Source: JAKLIH01 sp964618955 (GTDB lineage: Bacteria > Patescibacteriota > Minisyncoccia > UBA6257 > JAKLIH01). Taken from it: a DNA stretch of 11,268 bases. Positions 6,884 through 11,268 of the stretch are shown here, piece after piece (positions within the stretch are counted from its first letter, which is position 1; every line of letters begins with the position of its first letter). Location: NCBI GenBank assembly GCA_964618955.1, contig CAZUBO010000019.1, forward strand, positions 1 through 11,268, in the 5' to 3' direction. Below the pieces are notes generated by a model. It saw only the letters and a list, made by a program, of their open reading frames with translations. It searched no databases and was not told where the DNA came from. Made by a program: the position numbers and the translations under genes.

Positions 6884-7906
6884 TTAGGAATTACTTGCTT
6901 TTCTAATATTATTAGCTATTTTCACTAAAATCTCTTGTTCTTCTCTAGAATATTCTTTTTTTTTCTGATTCAGAAGAAGATTCAATGTCTCTCCAAAACT
7001 GGAAAGGATTAAACCCATCTTTTTCTTTAGTTCTCCTATTTCCTCTTTTTCTTCTTTTGTTAATTCTTCAATATGATATATCTTTTCATTTAGTTCATCT
7101 CTTAAATCATCTGTATCAAGATGTGCATAAGTTTCCATTCCTGTTTCAAGAGAATGTCCAGAATACATTTCATAGACTTTAGGAGAAAGGGTTTTAATCA
7201 TTCTTGTTAAGACACTATGTCTCCAAAGATAAGGATATAAGTGCTTACTCAACTTAGTCTTTTGTTCAATAGTTTTCAAGTGGTCAATTAAACCAGAATC
7301 AGTAAGTTCAAAAACTCTATCTTCTGCTTTTGGAGTTATTGTAAAACATTCTTCTTTATACCTCTTTAAGTGACCTAATGAATTTTTAATTGGGATAAAT
7401 CTTGTTTTATCTGTCTTATTACTATACAGCTTAATTTCTCCTCTATTCCAGTTTATATCCTTCCATTTTAGATTATCAAGTATTTCTTCTGGACGACAAG
7501 CAGTCTCCTGTAAAAGAAGAAAAATTGTCTTATATTTGATTGAATCTTCTGTATTGATTATAAGTTGCATTTCGTCTGGAGTCAATAAGTCCTCTTTATC
7601 TATCTGTCTCCCAGCATTACTATTTAGCTTTGCATCTTTTAATTCATTAAACCTTTTACTCCAATCTGGATATTTCCATTTAAGAAACCTTTTGAAAACT
7701 TTGATTAAATCATTCTTAGTTCCTTTTGCATAATCTGACTTATTTATCCAAGATAGAAACCTACGGAAATCTTCTAAATTAAGATTATCTGTCTTACCTT
7801 TGTAGAAGTTATTAATGATTATGAGTTTATGGTTTATCTTTTTTAAAGAGTTCTTTCCAGCTGTAATCCCACAATATTCTAAAAACTTATCCTCCTCTTT
7901 AGGCAT
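6884..7906 (-). CDS. Tyrosine recombinase / integrase
   Basis: 340 aa. The N-terminal ~100 residues are a SAM-like core-binding domain (FRRFLSWINKS…, residues 47-57). The catalytic domain shows arginine R138 (ETACRPEEIL), the beta-hairpin lysine K167 (TDKTRFIPI), R229 (YLWRHS), H251 (YSGHSLETG) and the nucleophile Y260 (METYAHLD). The position usually occupied by the first histidine of the HxxR box (archaeal PHxFRH) is Y226 here. An 80-residue charged, coiled-coil-like tail follows Y260. The enzyme would integrate the circle into host DNA or resolve multimers. The gene is transcribed away from the replication arm. Its ATG has no SD and lies 27 nt from the centre of a TATA box, so the mRNA is probably leaderless. 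The gene is not split by an attP of SSV type as far as can be seen. The family call is firm; the role (integration versus dimer resolution) is not. Confidence 0.95.
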   Translation of the reverse strand: MPKEEDKFLEYCGITAGKNSLKKINHKLIIINNFYKGKTDNLNLEDFRRFLSWINKSDYAKGTKNDLIKVFKRFLKWKYPDWSKRFNELKDAKLNSNAGRQIDKEDLLTPDEMQLIINTEDSIKYKTIFLLLQETACRPEEILDNLKWKDINWNRGEIKLYSNKTDKTRFIPIKNSLGHLKRYKEECFTITPKAEDRVFELTDSGLIDHLKTIEQKTKLSKHLYPYLWRHSVLTRMIKTLSPKVYEMYSGHSLETGMETYAHLDTDDLRDELNEKIYHIEELTKEEKEEIGELKKKMGLILSSFGETLNLLLNQKKKEYSREEQEILVKIANNIRKASNS

Positions 7907-7928
7907 AGAATCTATAAGGAAAGAGGGT

Positions 7929-7936
7929 TTATAAAT
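7929..7936 (-). promoter_or_regulatory. TATA box (TTTATAAA) of the integrase gene
   Basis: TTTATAAA on the minus strand is centred about 27 nt before the integrase ATG at 7906, which predicts transcription starting at or within a base or two of that ATG. No SD is present in the gap. The GGGGTAAC arm of an inverted repeat begins five bases upstream of the box. Confidence 0.65.
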
Positions 7937-7940
7937 ATAG

Positions 7941-7984
7941 GGGTAACTTAATAAAACCCTGGGAGAGTTTATTTTTGTTACCCC
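7941..7984. promoter_or_regulatory. Inverted repeat GGGGTAAC…GTTACCCC between divergent promoters
   Basis: Two perfect 8-bp arms (7941-7948 and about 7977-7984) with a spacer of about 28 bp lie between the integrase TATA box and the plus-strand TATA box at 8024. One arm abuts the integrase TATA/BRE region. A smaller CCC-T-GGG dyad lies near the centre. This is a natural operator for one of the element's RHH proteins, switching between integration and replication arms. It has no coding content. Confidence 0.5.
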
Positions 7985-8023
7985 AGTAATACTTTCTAAT
8001 GTTTTGTTTTATTTAGGGTCAAG

Positions 8024-8031
8024 TTTATAAA
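8024..8031 (+). promoter_or_regulatory. TATA box (TTTATAAA) of the replication/control arm
   Basis: Identical in core to the integrase box and divergent from it. It is centred about 26 nt before the ATG at 8053, predicting a leaderless transcript that starts on the 42-aa ORF and continues into the RHH, 58-aa and ATPase genes. Confidence 0.65.
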
Positions 8032-8052
8032 TCGTAGATACATAGAATATCC

Positions 8053-8181
8053 ATGAAGAACAGAGTAATCCAAAATAAGAAAGAGATAAACGGAGACAAT
8101 AGTCTTTTTAAAGAATCGTCTCATAAAAGATATATGAAAAATACTTATTTATTAAGGTTGAGGAGTGTAATGGAAGAATGA
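8053..8181 (+). CDS. 42-aa basic peptide, leaderless first gene of the plus-strand arm
   Basis: ATG 8053 sits exactly where transcription should start from the TATA box at 8024-8031, and the frame stays open for 42 codons to TGA. The product is hydrophilic and basic (MKNRVIQNKKEI… near the start, YLLRLRSVMEE at the end) without a membrane segment or recognisable domain. It could be a small DNA-binding or regulatory peptide, or a leader ORF whose translation influences the RHH gene 31 nt downstream. The main evidence is the promoter-to-ATG spacing; there is no SD and no recognised homology. Confidence 0.5.
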   Translation: MKNRVIQNKKEINGDNSLFKESSHKRYMKNTYLLRLRSVMEE

Positions 8182-8212
8182 GTTTCTATTTTACACACTC
8201 GTTCTCTTTTGA

Positions 8213-8428
8213 GTGAGTTCTAAACAAATAGTAGTTCCTTTAGATGAAGAACATAAAACATTCATTGAAGAATCTGCAAAAATTCTAGGACTTAATTCTT
8301 CTGCATTTTTAAGAGAATCAGCAATTTTAAGAGGTCTTTCACTTGCAGTTCATAAAGAACAAAAAACAAGACTTCCACAATTAGAAAAATTTTCAGATGA
8401 ATTAAATCAGGAGGAGAATCATCTTTGA
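8213..8428 (+). CDS. Ribbon-helix-helix (CopG/Arc-type) regulator 1
   Basis: 71 aa. The layout is the RHH fold: an N-terminal strand (KQIVVPLDEEH, 4-14), helix one (KTFIEESAKILG), the Leu-Asn-Ser-Ser turn, and helix two (AFLRESAILRGLSLA). Such proteins dimerise through the strand and bind operator repeats. The only possible start at this end is GTG 8213, because a TGA directly precedes it; no ATG is available before the strand. There is no SD, and the GTG lies in the 3' arm of a weak CACTC/GAGTG hairpin (8196-8215), so initiation may be controlled or use a separate weak promoter. A GGAGGAG SD near its 3' end serves the next frame. It is likely the arm's transcriptional repressor or copy-control protein, by inference. 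Confidence 0.85.
   Translation: MSSKQIVVPLDEEHKTFIEESAKILGLNSSAFLRESAILRGLSLAVHKEQKTRLPQLEKFSDELNQEENHL
8410..8416 (+). promoter_or_regulatory. Strong SD (GGAGGAG) pointing to TTG 8425 and an in-frame UAG
   Basis: The GGAGGAG lies eight bases before TTG 8425, which overlaps the stop of the RHH gene (TTGA). That frame hits TAG at 8437 after four codons and then continues through ATG 8443 into the 58-aa ORF. The SD therefore marks either a lost TTG start, a tiny leader, or a start whose UAG is bypassed. Confidence 0.5.
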
Positions 8429-8442
8429 TTAAATTCTAGAAA

Positions 8443-8619
8443 ATGATAAAGAAAATGATAAAGATAAAGACAAAGTTTGGGCAAGTTCTAACAATTACTA
8501 TCTCTGAACAAACAGAAGAATATATTACAGGATTTGATAAATATGGTATTTTTACAAAGGTTCTAATAACTGATATTGAAAGTTGTTCTCCATTTACAGA
8601 GGAGGTTTATTTAAGATGA
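8443..8619 (+). CDS. 58-aa small beta-rich protein
   Basis: ATG 8443 opens 58 codons. The TGA overlaps the ATG of the ATPase gene (ATGA), so the two are coupled. The sequence alternates hydrophobic and polar residues in strands (KFGQVLTITISE, YITGFDKYGIF, KVLITDIESCSPF), like a small Sm/OB-type beta barrel, but I do not claim a family. The lead is basic (MIKKMIKIKTK). ATG 8455 is an alternative start. The nearest strong SD (8410-8416) is 26 nt upstream and better fits TTG 8425, separated from this ORF by an in-frame TAG. Its place directly before the ATPase suggests a replication accessory or regulatory role. Confidence 0.65.
   Translation: MIKKMIKIKTKFGQVLTITISEQTEEYITGFDKYGIFTKVLITDIESCSPFTEEVYLR
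8599..8606 (+). promoter_or_regulatory. SD (GAGGAGGT) fixing the ATPase start at 8616
   Basis: The GAGGAGGT ends nine bases before ATG 8616 and lies inside any longer reading that starts at TTG 8583. The ATG start gives a 459-aa protein and a four-base overlap with the preceding gene; it is preferred over the 470-aa version. Confidence 0.8.
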
Positions 8620-9995
8620 GTGAAATAAATCGATATATATATCAGTGTTTAGATTGTATGTCAGAGATATGTTCTCCAAATAAGATACCTCTAGCTTGTT
8701 CTTGTGGTTCTAAAAAACTTAAGAAGCTAAATAAGTTAATTGAATTAAGTAAGAAAGAATCACTAGGATTAACAGATGATGAATTTAGTAAATTATCAAA
8801 CCCCTCTATCAATCTAACCAAGCAAGAAGAAGAATTTAAAGAAAACTTGAAAACTGCTTATAGAAATATTTTAGATATATTAAAGGAATTTTTAGACCTA
8901 AAAGAAGAATATTATAATATCATTGCTTTATGGATAATTGGAACATACTTCCATGAGAGATTCCCTTCTTATCCATTCTTGTTCTTTAATGCAATAAAAG
9001 GAGGAGGAAAAACCAGAACTCTAAACCTTATCACTACTCTTTCAAAAGATGGAGAAATGTTACTAAGCCCAACAGAAGCAGTTTTATTTAGAACTAAAGG
9101 GTGTTTGGGAATTGATGAATTTGAAGGAGTAGAAAGAAAGGGTATAGAAGCAGTTAGAGAACTCCTTAACGCTTCTTATAAAAAAGGTAGTGTGATAAAA
9201 CGAATGAAGCAAAAAAAGACCTTTGAAGGAGTTGAACAAGTAGTAGAAGAATTTTCAGTTTATAGACCAATAGCCATGGCTAATATTTGGGGTATGGAAA
9301 GCACTTTAGGAGACAGATGTATTCATCTTGTTTTAGAAAAATCTAGTAAAGATAATATAACAAATTTGATGGAAATTTTTGATGAAGATGAAAGAATAAT
9401 TGAGACAAAAAAATTATTAAATCAGTGTAGTTTGTGTAGTTGTAGTTTCTCTGGGAAAGTATATAAGGCATGGAATGAATATGTTAAGAATAACTACACA
9501 AACTACATAAATTACACAAACAACACTAACTACACTAACTACACACAAGTCTTTAAAAGCATAAATTCGATGAGTTTGAGAGGTCGAGAGTTAGAACTTA
9601 GCTTCCCTCTTTGCTTAATTTCTACTGAAATTGAAAAAGAAAGTTTAGAAATCTTAAAAATAACTACACTAACTTTAAAAGGTATATTTAATGAACGAAA
9701 AAGTGAAGAATTAATTGAAAATAAAGATGTTCTTTTAATTCAATTTATTTCACAACAACCAGAGAAAAAAGATACCTTCTATTCCATGAAACAACTAACA
9801 GACGAGTTTAGATTATTTTCTCAAAGTTCGGAAGATTGGATTAATTCTAAATGGATGGGTAGAGCATTAAAAAGAATGAATTTAATCCTGCAAAAGAAAA
9901 GGATAGGTTATGGTATTTCAATTATTCCAGATATTAAAAAAGCACAAGAGAAATTAAAGATATTCAAACCAGCGGAGGAATCAGATGAACACTAA
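8616..9995 (+). CDS. Zinc-ribbon / AAA+-type P-loop ATPase, putative replication initiator-helicase
   Basis: 459 aa. An N-terminal zinc ribbon (C11-x2-C14 … C28-x-C30, with C19 nearby) is followed by a helical linker, then the ATPase core: Walker A AIKGGGKT (126-133), Walker B CLGIDE (163-168), a sensor-like AMAN (220-223) and an arginine in LGDR (R234). A Cys cluster (C271, C274, C276) and an NYT-rich repeat (~292-311) interrupt the helical lid. A winged-helix-like C-terminus (~385-440, ending KKRIGYGISI) follows. The layout resembles the DUF3631-type helicase ATPases of plasmids and phages, and an archaeal replication or initiation role is the best reading. No polymerase, primase or endonuclease motif is seen in the element. 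The neighbours are the 58-aa protein upstream and RHH genes downstream. The ATPase call is firm; helicase activity is inferred. Confidence 0.88.
   Translation: MSEINRYIYQCLDCMSEICSPNKIPLACSCGSKKLKKLNKLIELSKKESLGLTDDEFSKLSNPSINLTKQEEEFKENLKTAYRNILDILKEFLDLKEEYYNIIALWIIGTYFHERFPSYPFLFFNAIKGGGKTRTLNLITTLSKDGEMLLSPTEAVLFRTKGCLGIDEFEGVERKGIEAVRELLNASYKKGSVIKRMKQKKTFEGVEQVVEEFSVYRPIAMANIWGMESTLGDRCIHLVLEKSSKDNITNLMEIFDEDERIIETKKLLNQCSLCSCSFSGKVYKAWNEYVKNNYTNYINYTNNTNYTNYTQVFKSINSMSLRGRELELSFPLCLISTEIEKESLEILKITTLTLKGIFNERKSEELIENKDVLLIQFISQQPEKKDTFYSMKQLTDEFRLFSQSSEDWINSKWMGRALKRMNLILQKKRIGYGISIIPDIKKAQEKLKIFKPAEESDEH
9425..9447 (+). repeat. Inverted-orientation copies of the AACTACAC repeat inside the ATPase gene
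   Basis: GTGTAGTT occurs at 9425 and 9434 and a near copy (TTGTAGTT) at 9440. These are reverse complements of the AACTACAC units at 9492-9545, so a stem of up to 16 of 17 paired bases is possible across a 50-nt loop. They encode the Cys-rich patch of the ATPase. Confidence 0.7.
9492..9545 (+). repeat. Six 9-bp tandem repeats AACTACAC[AT] inside the ATPase gene
   Basis: Six in-frame 9-bp units (9492, 9501, 9510, 9519, 9528, 9537) encode Asn-Tyr-Thr with slight variation; another AACTACAC lies at 9662. The units could be iterons recognised by the ATPase's own winged helix, or a simple-sequence expansion tolerated because its period is a multiple of three. Confidence 0.85.
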
Positions 9996-10125
9996 AGACT
10001 TACTGGTCTGTGAATTGAGTAATTGGGATAAGTTCCTTATGTGGCTTGAAAAGATTAACCACAGAGCTTCTAAACGCAAAAATAAAACAATCTACAAACA
10101 ACAGGAGGTAAAATATAATGAGTAG
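9985..10125 (+). CDS. 46-aa small protein
   Basis: The ATG overlaps the ATPase gene by 11 nt and is preceded by a good SD (GGAGG, seven-base spacing). It ends in TAG, which overlaps the start of the following RHH gene by eight bases. The sequence is hydrophilic, with a Trp-rich helix early (WDKFLMWLEKINH) and a basic middle (RASKRKNK). No fold or homology is recognised. A small partner of the ATPase or RHH protein is possible. The coupling on both sides supports it being a real gene. Confidence 0.65.
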   Translation: MNTKDLLVCELSNWDKFLMWLEKINHRASKRKNKTIYKQQEVKYNE

Positions 10126-10273
10126 GTCTTTAAATCTCGAAATTCCAGACAAAGTTTCTGTCTTTCTCAAATCAGAAGCAGATAAACTTGGTTTAAGAGT
10201 AACTAAGTATGTTCTTTTCCTTCTTATTGAGAAGTTTAATCAGACAAATAAAGAAAAGGAGGAGATAAATTAA
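10118..10273 (+). CDS. Ribbon-helix-helix regulator 2
   Basis: 51 aa. The N-terminal strand is SRSLNLEIPD, helix one KVSVFLKSEADKLG, the turn LRVT and helix two KYVLFLLIEKFNQ, the order of an RHH dimer-forming DNA-binding domain. GGAGGT lies eight bases before the ATG, and the 5' end overlaps the 46-aa gene. It shares the fold but not close sequence with the RHH genes at 8213, 10444 and 10610. Its likely target is an operator in the element. It lies directly before the non-coding repeat region 10274-10443. Confidence 0.8.
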   Translation: MSRSLNLEIPDKVSVFLKSEADKLGLRVTKYVLFLLIEKFNQTNKEKEEIN

Positions 10274-10330
10274 ACTAAATGAGTAGAAGTCGTTAAATTT
10301 TTATTTACCTCCACGGCTTTGCTCTGGAAC

Positions 10331-10349
10331 AACACGGTAAAACACGGTA
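10331..10349 (+). repeat. Tandem AACACGGTA direct repeat
   Basis: Two exact 9-mers at 10331 and 10341, separated by one base, lie just upstream of a long A+T tract and a TATA box. They are candidate binding sites for an RHH protein or the replication ATPase. Confidence 0.75.
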
Positions 10350-10385
10350 GGAAGTCAAAATTTTAATTTTTAAATATTAAATTGA

Positions 10386-10393
10386 TATAAAAG
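10386..10393 (+). promoter_or_regulatory. TATA box (TATAAAAG) for the second RHH cluster
   Basis: TATAAAAG predicts transcription starting near 10415, leaving an untranslated leader of about 29 nt before ATG 10444. The A-rich leader has only weak AGAAG-type purine runs and no strong SD. Confidence 0.5.
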
Positions 10394-10443
10394 TATAGTT
10401 TTATCAAAAGGAAATTAGGGGACAACACAAAGAAGAAGAAAAA

Positions 10444-10623
10444 ATGGAAAAAAATAAATCAATTAAGGTCATCATAAGTGGTCAGCTATTAGATAGAGTC
10501 AGACAGGAAGCAAATAAGATAGGACACGGAGAAGCAGAACTCAAATATTTTATCAGACTATCTCTTGCTAAATACTTCAATCTGGATATAAATAATAGGA
10601 GTGTAAGAAATGAAATTGAATAA
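10444..10623 (+). CDS. Ribbon-helix-helix-like protein 3
   Basis: 59 aa. A strand NKSIKVIISG is followed by helix one (QLLDRVRQEANKIG), the turn HGEAE, and helix two (LKYFIRLSLAKYFN), consistent with an RHH domain. The ATG has no strong SD but follows a TATA box by about 55 nt. The 3' end overlaps the next gene by 14 nt, so 10444-10810 is co-translated. Residues after ~50 are a short polar tail. The role is probably regulation of replication or of the structural operon; its partner operator is unknown. Confidence 0.7.
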   Translation: MEKNKSIKVIISGQLLDRVRQEANKIGHGEAELKYFIRLSLAKYFNLDINNRSVRNEIE

Positions 10624-10810
10624 TGAGATAAGGTTTGAATGTACAACAGAGTTCAAGGAAGGAACCCTTAAACTAAAAGAAGATATAGCTGGAGATTTGA
10701 GTAGGACAGCTTTTCTAAGAAAAGTATTTACAATAGGATTAAATCAGATTAAGGAAAATCTTAACAAGGGTATGGAGGTCTCTTTTGAATGGAAGAAGAA
10801 AAAGCAGTAG
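10610..10810 (+). CDS. Ribbon-helix-helix-like protein 4
   Basis: 66 aa. The N-terminus reads as a strand (NNEIRFECTTEF), then helix one (KEGTLKLKEDIAGD), turn LSRT and helix two (AFLRKVFTIGLNQI). A basic tail (FEWKKKKQ) ends the protein. AGGAG lies seven bases before the ATG. The fold is less certain than for RHH 1 and 2 but the order of elements matches. It overlaps the previous gene by 14 nt and the next by 22 nt, suggesting the three products work together. Confidence 0.65.
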   Translation: MKLNNEIRFECTTEFKEGTLKLKEDIAGDLSRTAFLRKVFTIGLNQIKENLNKGMEVSFEWKKKKQ

Positions 10811-11085
10811 AAGATATAAATGAAGAACTGGAGATAGCAGAAGTAGATAAAGAAGAAGAACTAAGTGATGGACTTTATTTAAGAAATAAAGAAGGTAAAA
10901 CTTTTGAGATAAAACCTAAGGTTAAGAAGTCTCCAAACATATTCTTCTTTGAAGATATGAAAGCTGGAACTAAAATAATCTTAGAGACCTCTGAACTAGA
11001 TATGGAAAAGTTGGTTGGATATGGTAAGTGGGTAAATGATAATCTCCCAAAGGACTTAACTCAAAGAAGAAGTTATATTCAGTAA
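10789..11085 (+). CDS. 98-aa acidic protein of unknown function
   Basis: The N-terminal 27 residues are strongly acidic (EEEKAVEDINEELEIAEVDK…). A compact alpha/beta segment follows (~28-95: YLRNKEGKTFEIKPKV, FFFEDMKAGTKIILET, MEKLVGYGKWVNDNLP). There is no signal or membrane helix. GGAGGT lies ten bases before the ATG. The 22-nt overlap with the basic RHH 4 gene suggests that the acidic protein could bind or inhibit it (antirepressor or DNA-mimic-like), but this is speculation from charge and position. No family is recognised. It is the last clear gene of the plus-strand arm. Confidence 0.75.
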   Translation: MEEEKAVEDINEELEIAEVDKEEELSDGLYLRNKEGKTFEIKPKVKKSPNIFFFEDMKAGTKIILETSELDMEKLVGYGKWVNDNLPKDLTQRRSYIQ

Positions 11086-11106
11086 TTATTTAATTAATGA
11101 ACAGAT

Positions 11107-11116
11107 AAAAAGGGGG
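11107..11116 (-). terminator. Possible oligo-U terminator of the structural operon
   Basis: Downstream of the 905-aa stop, the minus strand reads CCCCCTTTTT, an oligo-U run after a C-tract, about 60 nt past the stop. Archaeal polymerase could release here. On the plus strand the same bases include the GGGGGAG that looks like an SD for the 18-aa ORF. Confidence 0.35.
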
Positions 11117-11127
11117 AGTATTTTCTT

Positions 11128-11184
11128 ATGTGCAAAAGGTATATAATTTTTGAACACTTAAAGAGAGTCGTCTTTTACTCATAA
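11128..11184 (+). CDS. Possible 18-aa microprotein at the convergence point
   Basis: GGGGGAG lies about 11 bases before ATG 11128, which opens 18 codons (MCKRYIIFEHLKRVVFYS) ending at TAA 11184. It overlaps the antisense 3' end of the 905-aa gene by 10 bases. The peptide is basic and amphipathic. The good SD is the only support; the G-run may instead be the complement of a terminator for the opposite strand. Confidence 0.25.
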   Translation: MCKRYIIFEHLKRVVFYS

Positions 11185-11268
11185 GAGAACCAATTATCTT
11201 TCTTACCTTTTCTTTTCTTTGCTCTCTGGATTTCTCTCCTCTCTCCAAAGCTTCCAAGTCTAAATTTT
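11175..11268 (-). CDS. C-terminal end of the 905-aa protein (duplicate window copy)
   Basis: This is the tail of the gene that starts at 2679 on the minus strand. The last 55 bases repeat window bases 1-55 in the same frame; the remaining 39 bases add 12 codons and the TAA stop. The resulting C-terminus is very basic (…AKKRKGKKDNWFSYE), with Lys/Arg in most positions before the final aromatic and acidic residues. That suits nucleic-acid or membrane-surface contact, but no domain is recognised. The stop region overlaps the end of a possible 18-aa plus-strand ORF. Confidence 0.9.
   Translation of the reverse strand, partial: KFRLGSFGERREIQRAKKRKGKKDNWFSYE
11214..11268. repeat. Terminal direct repeat (right copy), circular contig overlap
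   Basis: Exact copy of bases 1-55 (see that entry). One copy should be removed before counting genes or length. A genuine linear genome with 55-bp direct terminal repeats is the alternative, but it would place the end inside an intact coding sequence, which is unlikely. Confidence 0.93.

Larger units (their letters stand above)
10274..10443. other. Non-coding A+T-rich region with AACACGGTA repeats; candidate origin/control region
   Basis: This 170-bp gap contains no credible gene. It holds two exact AACACGGTA copies with a 10-bp period (10331-10349), a following stretch of almost pure A/T (10356-10391) and a TATA box (10386-10393). Short direct repeats next to an easily melted tract are what a small replicon's origin looks like, but the same parts could be an operator plus promoter for the next RHH gene. 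Confidence 0.45.

Noticed and set aside
6985..7733. Two plus-strand 65-codon frames inside the integrase gene
   Set aside because: Antisense shadows of a strongly supported recombinase gene.
8583..8615. Longer TTG start for the ATPase (470 aa)
   Set aside because: The SD GAGGAGGT lies inside that extension and points to ATG 8616, which also gives the ATGA overlap.
10278..10295. ATG AGT AGA AGT CGT TAA resembling the start of RHH 2
   Set aside because: Only five codons; similarity to the RHH 2 start is too short to claim a duplicated or decayed gene.

Overview
The window is a complete small circular replicon that has been cut open. The first 55 bases recur exactly as the last 55 (1-55 = 11214-11268), so the real molecule is a circle of about 11,213 bp. 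The largest gene is split across the artificial ends. The DNA is very A+T-rich (roughly 30% G+C by eye) and almost fully coding. Archaeal-type TATA boxes sit about 27-30 nt upstream of three first-gene ATGs that lack Shine-Dalgarno (SD) sequences, while most internal genes have strong GGAGG-type SDs. The secreted proteins carry short VSA-type signal peptides and are Asn/Ser/Thr-rich. Together this points to an archaeal host, and by style to a DPANN lineage of the Pacearchaeota/Woesearchaeota kind. The host assignment is inference.

Layout. Transcription diverges from an intergenic hub at about 7907-8052. On the minus strand comes a tyrosine recombinase (6884-7906), then a terminator/repeat/promoter block (about 6725-6832). 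A long structural-type operon follows, running 6709 -> 1 and across the ends to 11175. It encodes a 37-aa peptide, a 365-aa secreted Asn-rich fibre-like protein, a 586-aa membrane-anchored beta-propeller protein, a 40-aa single-span peptide, a 200-aa signal-peptide plus three-span membrane protein, a possible 45-aa overlapping ORF, a 65-aa membrane peptide and a 905-aa protein of unknown function. Genes here are typically separated by only a few bases or overlap by 1-11 nt.

On the plus strand runs a replication/control arm (8053-11085): a 42-aa leaderless ORF, a ribbon-helix-helix (RHH) protein, a 58-aa beta-rich protein, a 459-aa zinc-ribbon/AAA+/winged-helix ATPase that is probably the replication protein, a 46-aa ORF, then three more small RHH-type proteins and a 98-aa acidic protein. 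An A+T-rich stretch with AACACGGTA repeats (about 10331-10395) splits this arm and is a candidate origin or control region.

Interpretation. One arm integrates, replicates and regulates; the other makes a coherent set of envelope and surface proteins. No terminase, HK97-type capsid, portal or packaging ATPase is visible. The best reading is a spindle-shaped or pleomorphic virus, or a plasmid-vesicle-like element, of an uncultivated archaeon, with membrane proteins as the particle and the Asn-rich and propeller proteins as spikes. This is a hypothesis; the circularity and gene layout are seen directly.
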